A DNA stretch of 39,636 nt from Verrucomicrobia bacterium UBA3222 (GTDB lineage: Bacteria; Verrucomicrobiota; Verrucomicrobiia; Opitutales; UBA9783), in the NCBI GenBank assembly GCA_002363035.1, contig DEWA01000021.1:1-39636 (forward strand), read 5' to 3'. The notes below the pieces were generated by a model that saw only the letters and a list, made by a program, of their open reading frames with translations, was not told where the DNA came from and ran no database searches. Positions 26,078 through 35,396 of this stretch are shown one piece after another. How positions within the stretch are numbered: the stretch's first letter is position 1; every line of letters begins with the position of its first letter. The translations under genes and the position numbers were made by a program.

Positions 26078-27307
26078 CTAAAGGCTTCCTTTCTTAAGCC
26101 CAAACCTAAACGAATCGGAACGCTTAAGTCTTGGTTTAATATCCTCTTGAATCGTGTTTTGTTGAATCGTATTTGTTGTATCGCTATCCGCCGGAAAACC
26201 GTTGTTTAGCATTTTCGTATCAACCGCTTTGTCTTCGAATTTAAATTCTCCGACGGAATGCGATCTTTCAAAAAGCAACTGATTGTATTCCGTATCGAAA
26301 TCATTCGTTAAATCCGGCACAATAACACCAAGCTCCTTCATGATCTTATAAAAACCTGTTCGGTACATATTCAACATGAGCGTTTGATAATAGAAAAAAC
26401 CTTTCAAAAGAGCTTCACATTTATATTTATAAAGAGAATTATAACACACATTGTTCAAATGTTTTGAATACAATTCCGATATCCTTTCGGGAAAATTCCA
26501 TCCCTTCCCGCCTTTGCTTGGTTTAACAATGACGGCCGCAGGATGTTTGAACCTAAAACAAACCTGCAAATTTTCCTTCGGGGAAACACCGGATTTTTTT
26601 TTCAGACACTTCAAAATGTCATCCGTAATATTCTCACATTTTTTAAAAAAACGGGACACAATTCCATGTATTTGCACACTGGGATAATTATAGTTATTGA
26701 ATCGCAGTTCTTCGGAAACACAAAATTTCTTTCTTTCGGGATCCGTCTCCGGCTCTATCTCTTCATATATTCCATGCTCATCCTGAACCCAAACCACGCA
26801 TTTTCCTCCACTTGTCTCAAACGGGGAAAAAATTTTCGACAAAACAGTCTCATCGGGCACAAGGTCTGCACTAAAATACTCTTTCGGTATCCATTTCTTT
26901 CCGTAGCGTCGTATACAATACCTTGAAAATTCGTACATGCGTCTCAAAAACACCCAATGACATTCCCATTGCAAAAAATCATCATTCTCAAAAAAACATC
27001 CCAATTTTTTCCCTTTCGCATCAAGTTCCAAAATCTTTTTCCACAATTGATCGTTAAAATCAAAAACATCCTTTAAGGAATAATCTTTTTTCAAAAAAAA
27101 CCTCCTCAGTGCTTTCTTGGCATTTTTCGAAAAATCCTTGTACAAACCGACATATCCTTCAAAAGCCTGATTTTTGGTGACATCTTCAATTCCGTGACCC
27201 AGAAACACATTTTCCAAATCCGCGTCAAAATCCGCCTTCAAACTTCCCGTACCCACGCCGATGCACACCGCAACCGACAAAACTCCCCTGGAAAACATTT
27301 TTCTCAT
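26078..27307 (-). CDS. exported Cys-rich protein of unknown function
   Basis: 409 residues from ATG 27307, chosen because MRKMFSRGVLSVAVCIG gives a signal peptide with probable cleavage after SLKA (~25). ATG 27298 would also do; starts further upstream would hide the signal. The mature protein is acidic-basic mixed, aromatic-rich and carries about ten cysteines, suggesting disulphides outside the cytoplasm. The C-terminal tail is low in hydrophobics, with NTIQQNTIQED and a basic end. I see no HExxH and no clear similarity to the neighbouring exported family. It is divergent from the gene at 27529, sharing a 221-base promoter region. Function unknown. Confidence 0.75.
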   Translation of the reverse strand: MRKMFSRGVLSVAVCIGVGTGSLKADFDADLENVFLGHGIEDVTKNQAFEGYVGLYKDFSKNAKKALRRFFLKKDYSLKDVFDFNDQLWKKILELDAKGKKLGCFFENDDFLQWECHWVFLRRMYEFSRYCIRRYGKKWIPKEYFSADLVPDETVLSKIFSPFETSGGKCVVWVQDEHGIYEEIEPETDPERKKFCVSEELRFNNYNYPSVQIHGIVSRFFKKCENITDDILKCLKKKSGVSPKENLQVCFRFKHPAAVIVKPSKGGKGWNFPERISELYSKHLNNVCYNSLYKYKCEALLKGFFYYQTLMLNMYRTGFYKIMKELGVIVPDLTNDFDTEYNQLLFERSHSVGEFKFEDKAVDTKMLNNGFPADSDTTNTIQQNTIQEDIKPRLKRSDSFRFGLKKGSL

Positions 27308-27491
27308 CAGGGTTAATAATGGTGTGTATTTTTCGAAAGTACAAGGAATTTCCGTTTTTTTGAAATACGCGAAAAAACAAACATACAATGCAAACTTTAC
27401 TCGTTTTTACGTATAAATTTCCTGATTTCAACGCATAAACGGACAAAATCTCGCGAACATCGGAACCCGTCCGAGGTATCGAAATTTTCCC

Positions 27492-27520
27492 TTGACATTT
27501 GGAGTTTTTAATAGAAGTAT
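27492..27520 (+). promoter_or_regulatory. candidate promoter of the 27529-32547 gene cluster
   Basis: An exact TTGACA (27492-27497), a 17-base spacer and AAGTAT (27515-27520; 3/6). The predicted start is within two or three bases of the ATG at 27529, another short-leader arrangement. The bases AATAGAAG also occur in the promoter of the paralogous gene at 183. Confidence 0.4.
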
Positions 27521-27528
27521 CGCGATGT

Positions 27529-29079
27529 ATGAAAACAGTATGCAAAGCACTCACAATCGCGGCGGCATGCGCTTTGCCGCTTATCAAACCCCGTGCGTGG
27601 CCGGTCATGACGCCGGAGCAGCTCAAGGCCGCTCTGGAAGCCATTCGGACGGAGAGTGCAACCCGCAGTGATTTTCCGTTTAAAATTACGAAAATTGAGT
27701 ACGCAAACGACGAGATACCGAAATCCCTAAAAGGTACCGGCATAACATCCGAATACATTAATGTTGCACTGACGAAGCACATCGAACCGTTCAGTCTGAA
27801 CATAAAAAACAAAGCGGATTTGGGGAAAGCGGGCGAGCGGCTTAAGGCGCTCTCGGAAAAATTGTCCATCAAAGATTTAAAAAAAAAGCGCGGCGTTGAC
27901 ACGGATCAATTGGAAGAACTCGGTATTAAGGAAGTACGCGAGATCACATTCGATTCGATCCTGAAAAGTGCATTTTTCAACGATACACAACGGGAAAAAG
28001 CCAAAGCATGGTTGGAGAACAAAAAGAAACTTGAGAAGGCGATTGAGGATTATGCGGATAACTATCCGTACGATTTATTCTTCTATAAGTGCAAACTTTA
28101 CAACCAAGCGGTTGCCGACGAAAAACAACAAACCGTTACGTCTGTCGAACAAGCCAAACCCACTCATGTTTGGGGCACTTATTTCGTACCGAGAACGGAA
28201 GGATTGATATACAAAACAGGAGAAGAATTGCGGGAAAAGATCAAGAACTCCCTGAAAAATATGTTGCTTTACAAAAACGGCAAAGAGAAAGTCATTCTGT
28301 TGCTTCTTTTGGATGAAGCAACACCGAAAGAGCATCGTCTGAAATGGGGACATAACGACGATCTGCTTTTTGGTTATCAGGCGAATAACCTTATTACTTG
28401 TGACTTCAACGGTGAGTGGGTCTTCCTGTCGCATGAAATCGGGCATTATCTGCAAATGCACTTCGGGTTGGTTCAAACATTGAAAGACTACCGAGGATCG
28501 CAAACCCAAGAAAATAAATTCGCAAAGGAGTTGCTGTTGCTGGACAACACTTACCTGCAAAATCCGATGCCGATTCCGACGGAAATGCGTGAGTATGCAT
28601 CGCAAGTTGACGGCTCTCTCTTTTGGCTCTTCGATAAGGATTATTTCAAATGTCCGGATCGGCTTTCTTTGAATGAAATTTTCGCCTACGTACAGCTGTT
28701 GAACCGTTGGCAATCGACTGCTGAAATTTCCAATATCCTGGGTGTTTATTTCAACGGCAATACGCTTTATCTGAATGCGCTTTCGGATATTCGGGAACTG
28801 CAATGTATTCGTTACACACACGGTCCAAAATCATGGGGCGACAAAATCTTCAAAGATTTGAGTACTTTGCCGGAAGACATTCAAGAGCCTTTACGGGATA
28901 TTTTTTCGAAGGCGTCTCAGATGTCTTTGCCGAAGGACATGTTGGAACTTTTGTGTCGATTACACGGTCGTCCGTCCGAAGATGCACAAAACGTTGTGTG
29001 CGATTTTGACTGCAAAGACGACGAAGAGTGGAAGGCGCAGGTTAAACCCGTGATTTCGGATTTTATCAAAGCCGAGTAG
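27529..29079 (+). CDS. exported HExxH (putative zinc-peptidase-like) protein, copy 1
   Basis: 516 residues from ATG 27529, which gives a signal peptide (MKTVCKALTIAAACALPL, cleavage near PRA). The mature part starts with a T-P-E-Q-L helix and is shared with the neighbours. It has VREITFDSILKSAFF, KEKVILLLLLDEATP, SHEIGHYLQMHFGL with H302-E303-H306, RW.STAEISNILGVYF (Glu as possible third zinc ligand), NTLYLNALSDIRELQ, and a C-terminal LLCRLHGRPSEDAQNV block. The order of blocks equals that in 29123-30904 and 30949-32547. Best read as a secreted metallopeptidase-like factor; no named family is recognised, and the substrate is unknown. Confidence 0.85.
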   Translation: MKTVCKALTIAAACALPLIKPRAWPVMTPEQLKAALEAIRTESATRSDFPFKITKIEYANDEIPKSLKGTGITSEYINVALTKHIEPFSLNIKNKADLGKAGERLKALSEKLSIKDLKKKRGVDTDQLEELGIKEVREITFDSILKSAFFNDTQREKAKAWLENKKKLEKAIEDYADNYPYDLFFYKCKLYNQAVADEKQQTVTSVEQAKPTHVWGTYFVPRTEGLIYKTGEELREKIKNSLKNMLLYKNGKEKVILLLLLDEATPKEHRLKWGHNDDLLFGYQANNLITCDFNGEWVFLSHEIGHYLQMHFGLVQTLKDYRGSQTQENKFAKELLLLDNTYLQNPMPIPTEMREYASQVDGSLFWLFDKDYFKCPDRLSLNEIFAYVQLLNRWQSTAEISNILGVYFNGNTLYLNALSDIRELQCIRYTHGPKSWGDKIFKDLSTLPEDIQEPLRDIFSKASQMSLPKDMLELLCRLHGRPSEDAQNVVCDFDCKDDEEWKAQVKPVISDFIKAE

Positions 29080-29122
29080 TATATTTTCGAAAGCTTCCTT
29101 TTTTAATCAAACGGACAAATTT

Positions 29123-30904
29123 ATGAAAAAAAACATCAGAACCATCGGTATTGTTACGGCGATGTGGACCTTGCCGATCACGGGTTACGGAGTAAAATAC
29201 ATAAACTCCTGTATGACGTTATCCGAGTTAAAGGATTATCTTCAAAACTCCCTGCAAGGTTACGGAGTAAAATGCATAAACTCCTGTATGACGTTATCCG
29301 AGTTAAAGGATTATCTTCAAAACTCCCTGCAAGAAGACACGGAAAATATCGAGAAAGTTCGTAAGCAGTTCGGAAAATCACACACCTTTCCAGCCAAACC
29401 AAAAAAGACGGTAATGAAAGACGGCAGTACCCTCAACGGGCTTTATTCGGAAGAAGCCGAAAAGGCGGCAGAAACAAATCGGTTGCAAGAAGAATTAAGC
29501 GGCATTACAAACGTGCAATTCAACGAAAACGGCGAACCGATTTGTATTGAAACGCTTAACGTTTTCTCACTTTCGCACAAGTACGAGTTTGCAAACCAAA
29601 ACTTCCTTCTTTGGATTAAAGAGAAACGGCGTTTTGAGGATACCGAAAAACGTTTGAAAGCATTGTCCAAACCGCTGTCAGACGATAAATCGGCAGACGT
29701 TGAAGAGGCGAAGAAATACGGTATTTCTTCGGTTTGTGAAATCACGTTTGCTTCCATCTTAAACAGCGAGTTGTTCACCGAAACACAAAGAAAAAAAGCG
29801 GAGGAATGGTTAAAGGACAACAACGAGCTTGATGCGGCAATCGATGAGTATGCGGATAATTACCCGTACATCCAAAAAAACGTTGACTGCAAACACGAGA
29901 ACACGCGTATCGACGTGGTCAGTTCGCAAACACCAAATTACTCCGAGCAAACCGTTAGCGTGACCGTAAGTGAAAGTGCAGGCATTCCCGGAACTCCAAA
30001 TTCCGTCGAATTATCCTATCTGATCTCCAAAAAAACAAGTGAAGCATCTGAAACGGTAGAAAGAATCAAAACATTGCTAAAAGAAATGCTGCCTTTCCAA
30101 AACGGAAAAGAAAAGGTCATTTTACTGCTTCTTCTGGATGAAAACACACCGCAAAAATATCGTTTGAGATGGATAAACAAAAAGGATTGCTTCGGGGGCT
30201 ACTCCTCTCCTCATAACGCGATTATATTTGATTTTAACAGAGGCACCGAATGTCTGTCGCACGAAATCGGTCATTACCTCCAAACACACCTGGGGTTATA
30301 CCAAACGTTTGACGATTATCGGACACCGTTTGCAAGGGAATTACTACAGTTGGAAAACAATCAAACGGAAGATCTTATAAGCATTCCGGAATACTTCAGG
30401 GAAGATATGGAAGTTTGCGGCAATCCGATCTTGCGACAGCAGACAAACAATCCGTTTAAATGCCCGGGACAACTTTCGGCGAAAAAATTCTTCGAGTATT
30501 TTCAGCTGATGGATCGTTGGCATTCTCTCGTGGAAGTTTCCAATATCCTTGGCATTTATTTCAATGGCAATACGCTTTATCTGAATGCGCTTTCAGACAT
30601 TCGCGAATTGAAACGCATCCGTTATACGCATAATAGTCGACAAAGCGAGAAAAGTATCGAAAACATGAAAAGTACCTTTAAGGAAGAAGCCGATAAAGCA
30701 TTACTCGGGAAAATTGTTGAAGAAGCTTATCGATACTCCGTGCCGACGAAGATGTTAAGCTTACTGTGTCGACTGCATCAACGCGAAAAACCGGATGAAG
30801 ATGCGCAAAACGTTACGTGCGATTTTAATCTCGCAAGCAGCGAAGCAGAATGGGATAAGAAGGTGAAGCCTCTGATCTCGAAGTTGCTCAAAGCAAAACC
30901 GTAA
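29123..30904 (+). CDS. exported HExxH (putative zinc-peptidase-like) protein, copy 2
   Basis: 593 residues. The N-terminal hydrophobic segment after MKKNIRT is a short signal peptide, with cleavage uncertain near ITGYG. HEIGH is at 380-384 in LSHEIGHYLQTHLGL. VEVSNILGIYFNGNTLY, NALSDIRELK and LLCRLHQ follow as in copy 1. The DNA of the NGNTLYLNALSDIRE stretch is nearly identical to copy 1, pointing to recent duplication or gene conversion. Residues ~21-70 are a perfect-phase 25-residue tandem duplication (see repeat 29183-29332). A longer, Ser/Thr-rich insertion sits before the catalytic part. It lies 43 bases after copy 1. Confidence 0.85.
   Translation: MKKNIRTIGIVTAMWTLPITGYGVKYINSCMTLSELKDYLQNSLQGYGVKCINSCMTLSELKDYLQNSLQEDTENIEKVRKQFGKSHTFPAKPKKTVMKDGSTLNGLYSEEAEKAAETNRLQEELSGITNVQFNENGEPICIETLNVFSLSHKYEFANQNFLLWIKEKRRFEDTEKRLKALSKPLSDDKSADVEEAKKYGISSVCEITFASILNSELFTETQRKKAEEWLKDNNELDAAIDEYADNYPYIQKNVDCKHENTRIDVVSSQTPNYSEQTVSVTVSESAGIPGTPNSVELSYLISKKTSEASETVERIKTLLKEMLPFQNGKEKVILLLLLDENTPQKYRLRWINKKDCFGGYSSPHNAIIFDFNRGTECLSHEIGHYLQTHLGLYQTFDDYRTPFARELLQLENNQTEDLISIPEYFREDMEVCGNPILRQQTNNPFKCPGQLSAKKFFEYFQLMDRWHSLVEVSNILGIYFNGNTLYLNALSDIRELKRIRYTHNSRQSEKSIENMKSTFKEEADKALLGKIVEEAYRYSVPTKMLSLLCRLHQREKPDEDAQNVTCDFNLASSEAEWDKKVKPLISKLLKAKP
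29183..29332 (+). repeat. 75-bp in-frame tandem duplication
   Basis: Two adjacent 75-base units (29183-29257 and 29258-29332) differ at a single base (TAC/TGC, Tyr to Cys). They duplicate 25 residues at the mature N-terminus of HExxH copy 2, including the conserved MTLSELKDYLQ helix. One mismatch in 75 implies a very recent event. Confidence 0.97.
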
Positions 30905-30948
30905 AAACAGTTGTGTTTAATCGAAACTCTTGAACGGGAAAAAAATTT

Positions 30949-32547
30949 ATGAAAACAATCACAAAAATCATCGGATATATCGGGCTGTCGGCTGCCTTGT
31001 GGCATGTGCCGCACGGGCAGGCGATTACGTTGCAGCAAATAAATGCGTTTCAGGAAGCATGCAGAAAGGAAAGTATTCAAAACCTGAAGGCACTTCTTGA
31101 ACAGGAAAAGAAACGCCTCGACCCGAGTATCAGAGCAACAAACACGGAATATATTCAGAAATTTCTTGAAAATTACAGTAGTAAGAACGTGTATTATGAC
31201 GGGAATGGAGATTTTGTCATCGAGACCGTTAATCTCAATAGTCCGTCTTTTAAATTGTTTCCCTTTCTGACGTACGAAAAACAAAACTGGAACAATTGGA
31301 ACAAAGAACAAGAAATCGATCCGTTGGATGCAATTTCCAAAGAGCTTTCCGCGGATGCATTGAAACAGCGTGGCGTGGATATTAATGAGTTAAAGGGAAA
31401 GGGTATTAACAAGGTTCGAGAAATTACGTTTGATTCCATTTTAAAAAACCCTTTCTTCACCAAAGAACAACGCAGAAAAGGTGAAGAGTGGTCTCGTGAC
31501 TTAAACGCTCTGGAAGCTGCCGTTGAAGATTACGCGAAAGGTTGCGTTCCGTTGTATAAAAAAGACGGGAAATTTAAGATCAGTCAGCGAAATACACGGA
31601 TTTATACGGATAATAAAGGTTGCATACAAAGCACGAAGGAGCAGGATTTGGATCGCTTTGTCGGTGATGCTTTATGGTTGCCGGCATCTGTTATGTTGAA
31701 ACAAAAAACATGGTTGCCGGCACCTGTTATATTGAAACAAAAAACACAATCCTGCTTGAAACGCATGTTGAATTTTAAAAACGGTAAAGAAAAGGTTATT
31801 TTGTTCCTTCTTTTGGATGAAAAGACAACGCCCAAAGTTTCTTGGGTATGGGACGGTCGTAAGGGTGAATCAAGTGCTTTCGACCAAATGAATAATGCCT
31901 TCCTGTGCAATCCCGACGACATCGAGTGGTCGTTATCTCATGAAATCGGACATTATCTGCAGACGCATTTGGGCTTAAGGCAAACTTTTAACGATTATCA
32001 GAATTCGTTTGCACAAGAATTACTCCTTTTGGAAAACAATCTGTCGAACGATATGATGTTCAAAATTCCAACATGCATACAGGAGAAAGTATCCCAATTT
32101 GACGGTACATCCCGGCAAGAAACGCTTTCAGCAAAGGCATGTTTTGAATACTGTCAGCTCATTGCGCGATGGTTATTGGCGGATGAAATTTCCAACATCC
32201 TCGGAGTCTATTTCAGAGACGACACGCTTTATATTAACGCTTTATCGGATATTCGTGAATTAAAACGCGTGCGCTACGGAAACAATTCCAAAATCGGCGG
32301 CAAAGCAATAACGAAAAGTTGCGCTTTGTTAGAAGATACAAAAATCAGGCAGGCATTTACATCTATTTGCAATGAAGCATTCGGAAGAACCGTACCGACG
32401 GAAGCACTCAGGCTATTATGCCAACTGCACGGTCGGGCATCCGAAGATGCTGAAAATGTTGTATGTGAATTTGATTATGATGGGCAGGGGTATGCAGAGA
32501 AAGTTGAACCGGCTTTTATGGACTTTATTGAGACGGAACAACCGTAA
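30949..32547 (+). CDS. exported HExxH (putative zinc-peptidase-like) protein, copy 3
   Basis: 532 residues. The signal peptide MKTITKIIGYIGLSAALWHV is followed by probable cleavage after GQA (~25). Blocks in order: ITLQQINAFQEA helix, VREITFDSILKNPFF, KEKVILFLLLDEKT, LSHEIGHYLQTHLGL with H331-E332-H335, ADEISNILGVYF, NALSDIRELK and LLCQLHGRASEDAENV. A 12-residue tandem duplication (W-L-P-A-[S/P]-V) lies before the catalytic core. It lies 44 bases after copy 2 and ends before a strong terminator, so the three copies form one transcription unit. Confidence 0.85.
   Translation: MKTITKIIGYIGLSAALWHVPHGQAITLQQINAFQEACRKESIQNLKALLEQEKKRLDPSIRATNTEYIQKFLENYSSKNVYYDGNGDFVIETVNLNSPSFKLFPFLTYEKQNWNNWNKEQEIDPLDAISKELSADALKQRGVDINELKGKGINKVREITFDSILKNPFFTKEQRRKGEEWSRDLNALEAAVEDYAKGCVPLYKKDGKFKISQRNTRIYTDNKGCIQSTKEQDLDRFVGDALWLPASVMLKQKTWLPAPVILKQKTQSCLKRMLNFKNGKEKVILFLLLDEKTTPKVSWVWDGRKGESSAFDQMNNAFLCNPDDIEWSLSHEIGHYLQTHLGLRQTFNDYQNSFAQELLLLENNLSNDMMFKIPTCIQEKVSQFDGTSRQETLSAKACFEYCQLIARWLLADEISNILGVYFRDDTLYINALSDIRELKRVRYGNNSKIGGKAITKSCALLEDTKIRQAFTSICNEAFGRTVPTEALRLLCQLHGRASEDAENVVCEFDYDGQGYAEKVEPAFMDFIETEQP
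31675..31746 (+). repeat. 36-bp in-frame tandem duplication
   Basis: Two adjacent 36-base units (31675-31710 and 31711-31746) differ at two positions and duplicate 12 residues in HExxH copy 3 (WLPASVMLKQKT and WLPAPVILKQKT). The phase is kept, so the protein is lengthened rather than broken. Confidence 0.95.
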
Positions 32548-32590
32548 TTTAAAAACGCAAAGGCACTCCAAACGGACGGCTTTGAAACAC

Positions 32591-32616
32591 AAAAAGCGGG
32601 CATAAGCCCGCTTTTT
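32591..32616. terminator. bidirectional Rho-independent terminator
   Basis: AAAAA-GCGGGC-ATAA-GCCCGC-TTTTT: a 6-bp GC stem, 4-base loop and A/T runs on both sides. It lies between the convergent HExxH copy 3 (ends 32547) and ppdK (ends 32641) and can terminate both. Confidence 0.92.
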
Positions 32617-32640
32617 GCACGACATGAGATAACAAATTCT

Positions 32641-35331
32641 TCAATACGCCTGTTTCAACGCCGCCTGTGCACATGCCAAACGCACGATCGGGATGCGTTT
32701 CGGAGCACAGCTCACATAATCCAAGCCGACGTTGTGGAAGAATTCGACCGAACGCGGATCGCCGCCGTGTTCACCGCAAACACCCAATTCCATCTTCGGT
32801 TTGACGGAACGCGCGCGTTTCACGGCAAATTTGACCAATTCCCCTACCCCGTCGACATCAACGGAAGCAAACGGATTTTGCGTAAAAATCTCACAATCGG
32901 TATAAGCTTTGAAAAACTTCCCCATATCGTCACGACTGATGCCCAATGTTAACTGCGTTAAGTCGTTGGTGCCGAAGCTGAAAAAGTCGGCAACTTCGGC
33001 AATTTCCGCCGCACGTACCGTCGCACGCGGATTTTCGATCATCGTCCCGAGTTTATAGGGAATTTCCGCTTTGCGTTCGGCACAGACATTTTTATGAATG
33101 TTGCGAATGACCTTCGCCTGGTGTTCGAATTCCTTCACGAACCCGACCAGCGGCAACATAATCTCCAAAGATACTTTCATGCCCGATTGCAAAACCTCCG
33201 CGGCAGCTTCAAAAATCGCCCGCGCCTGCATTTCCGTGACTTCGGGATACGAAATGCCCAAACGACAACCGCGATGCCCCAACATCGGATTTTGTTCCTT
33301 CAACGCATCGGAACGGCGCTTGATTTCTTCCGTCGACAAACCGATCGCCTTGGATAATTCCGCAATCGTTGCTTCATCGTGCGGCAAAAATTCGTGCAAC
33401 GGCGGATCCAGAAGACGAATAATCACCGGATGCCCCTTCATGGCTTTAAAGATGCCGACGAAGTCTTCCCGTTGCAACGGAAGCAACTTATCCAGAGCTT
33501 TGCGACGCGCCGCCTCGTTATCCGCCAAAATCATTTCCCTCATCGCATCAATACGGTGCCCTTTGAAAAACATATGTTCCGTACGACACAAACCGACGCC
33601 TTCCGCGCCGAACGAAAACGCCAACGCGGCTTGCTCGGGCGTATCGGCATTGGTGCGAATGCCCAATCGACGATAACCGTCACTCCAATGCATAATCTTG
33701 CGGAACATGCGGTAAGTTTCGCTCTTATCCGCGTCCAAAGTACCGTTCAGCACCTGCATCACTTCCGACGGAGCTGTTTTAATCGCACCGCCGAACACTT
33801 CGCCCGTCGAACCGTCGATGGAAATAAAATCCCCTTCGTGCAGAACGGTTGCGCCGCAGGTTAAGGTTTTCGCGTCGTAATCAATCCGTACATCGCCGGC
33901 ACCGCAAACACACACTTTACCCATCTGGCGCGCCACCAAAGCCGCATGAGAACTGACACCGCCGCGGCTCGTCAGAATACCTTCGGCGACCAGCATGCCG
34001 CGTAAATCTTCGGGTGAAGTTTCGGCGCGGCACAAAACGACCTTGTCACCTTTCTTGGCAAGTTCTTCCGCACGATCCGCCGTGAAGACGACCTTCCCGC
34101 AGGCGGCACCGGGACCGGCCGGCAACCCGAGGGTCATACGGGAAGCTTTTTTCTTTTCGTCCGCATTAAAAATCGGCACCAACAGCGTTGCAATCGATTC
34201 TGCGGGAATGCGCAACAGAGCCGTTTTTTGGTCAATGAGCCCTTCCTGCACCATATCCAGGGCGATACGCACCGCCGCCAAGCCCGTCCGTTTGCCGTTT
34301 CGGGTTTGCAGAATGAACAAATGCCCGTCTTCGACGGTAAATTCGAAATCCTGCATATCGGTAAAGCGTTTTTCCAAAACGGAACGCACCTCCAGCAGTT
34401 CCCGATATGCATTCGGCATTTCCCGCTCCAAATCCGCCATCGGATGCGGCGTCCGAATACCCGCCACCACATCCTCGCCTTGCGCATTGATGAGATATTC
34501 GCCGTAAAATTCGTTCGTGCCGTTGGCGGGATTGCGCGTGAACGCCACACCCGTCGCGCTCGTATCGCCGGCATTGCCAAACACCATCGACTGAACGTTC
34601 ACCGCCGTTCCCCAATCCGACGGTATATTATATTTGTGACGATACAAAACGGCGCGTTCATTGAACCAGGAACCGAAAACCGCCCCAACGGCGCCTTCCA
34701 GTTGTTCGAAAACGTCCTGCGGAAATTCGCACCCTTTTTCTTTTTTCACCAACTCCTTAAAGCGGACAATGACGTTCTTCAAATCCTCCGCGTCCAGTTC
34801 GGTATCAAATTGCACGCCTTTGTTCTTTTTGACATCCGACAGAATTTCATCAAACGGATCCAGATCGCTTCCGGCACCGATGTTCATTACGACATCGCCG
34901 TACATCTGAATAAACCGACGGTAACAATCGTACGCAAAGCGCGGATTATTCATCTTCTTCGCAAAACCTTCCGTTGTCTGGTCGTTTAAGCCCAAATTAA
35001 GAACCGTATCCATCATACCGGGCATCGATTCGCGCGCGCCGGAACGTACCGAAAACAACAGCGGATTGGATGGATCGCCGAAGGTTTTGTGCAGCTGTGC
35101 TTCGACGTTTTTGATGGCATCTTTTATCGCCGCCTTCAATTCTGGCTTAATTTTTTTTTCGGACTTGTAATAATCCAGACACATTTCGGTGGTAATCGTA
35201 AATCCGGGCGGTACCGGCAAACCGATGCGCGACATTTCCGCCAAATTCGCGCCTTTGCCTCCGAGTAACTTTCGCATGCCGGCATCCCCGTCGGTGTGCG
35301 CCCCGAATTCATAAATCATCTTACCGTCCAT
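32641..35331 (-). CDS. ppdK: pyruvate, phosphate dikinase
   Basis: 896 residues, full length. PPDK interconverts pyruvate + ATP + Pi and PEP + AMP + PPi; in anaerobes it serves PPi-linked glycolysis or PEP synthesis. The ATP-grasp domain starts with [12 protein letters not shown] (~22-33). The swivelling domain has [16 protein letters not shown] with the phospho-accepting His near 462. The PEP-binding barrel ends with [17 protein letters not shown] (~849), YVSCAPKR and [12 protein letters not shown] 35331 is used; a second ATG at 35319 preceded by GGACGG is an alternative. A good promoter and an inverted repeat lie just upstream. It is functionally linked to PFOR. Confidence 0.97.
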   Translation of the reverse strand: MDGKMIYEFGAHTDGDAGMRKLLGGKGANLAEMSRIGLPVPPGFTITTEMCLDYYKSEKKIKPELKAAIKDAIKNVEAQLHKTFGDPSNPLLFSVRSGARESMPGMMDTVLNLGLNDQTTEGFAKKMNNPRFAYDCYRRFIQMYGDVVMNIGAGSDLDPFDEILSDVKKNKGVQFDTELDAEDLKNVIVRFKELVKKEKGCEFPQDVFEQLEGAVGAVFGSWFNERAVLYRHKYNIPSDWGTAVNVQSMVFGNAGDTSATGVAFTRNPANGTNEFYGEYLINAQGEDVVAGIRTPHPMADLEREMPNAYRELLEVRSVLEKRFTDMQDFEFTVEDGHLFILQTRNGKRTGLAAVRIALDMVQEGLIDQKTALLRIPAESIATLLVPIFNADEKKKASRMTLGLPAGPGAACGKVVFTADRAEELAKKGDKVVLCRAETSPEDLRGMLVAEGILTSRGGVSSHAALVARQMGKVCVCGAGDVRIDYDAKTLTCGATVLHEGDFISIDGSTGEVFGGAIKTAPSEVMQVLNGTLDADKSETYRMFRKIMHWSDGYRRLGIRTNADTPEQAALAFSFGAEGVGLCRTEHMFFKGHRIDAMREMILADNEAARRKALDKLLPLQREDFVGIFKAMKGHPVIIRLLDPPLHEFLPHDEATIAELSKAIGLSTEEIKRRSDALKEQNPMLGHRGCRLGISYPEVTEMQARAIFEAAAEVLQSGMKVSLEIMLPLVGFVKEFEHQAKVIRNIHKNVCAERKAEIPYKLGTMIENPRATVRAAEIAEVADFFSFGTNDLTQLTLGISRDDMGKFFKAYTDCEIFTQNPFASVDVDGVGELVKFAVKRARSVKPKMELGVCGEHGGDPRSVEFFHNVGLDYVSCAPKRIPIVRLACAQAALKQAY

Positions 35332-35352
35332 AAGCAGAAATCTTACAAACTT

Positions 35353-35381
35353 AGTATAAGATTGACCGACGGGGAAGTCAA
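35353..35381 (-). promoter_or_regulatory. ppdK promoter
   Basis: On the minus strand TTGACT (35376-35381), a 17-base spacer and TATACT (35353-35358): both boxes match consensus at 5/6 with ideal spacing. The predicted start lies about 15 bases before the ATG. Confidence 0.7.
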
Positions 35382-35396
35382 CGGGACACGGTCAAT
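35361..35396. promoter_or_regulatory. inverted repeat over the ppdK -35 region (operator candidate)
   Basis: ATTGACCG (35361-35368) and CGGTCAAT (35389-35396) are exact inverted copies separated by 20 bases and flank the -35 box. The spacing (centre to centre 28 bases) and position suit a repressor dimer, possibly sensing carbon or energy state. No regulator gene is visible nearby. Confidence 0.4.

Noticed and set aside
27225-27902. 225-codon minus-strand frame opposite the start of HExxH copy 1
   Set aside because: It is antisense to a strongly supported gene and spans a divergent promoter region.
33995-34989. Several long plus-strand frames over ppdK
   Set aside because: Antisense shadows of a highly conserved enzyme gene.
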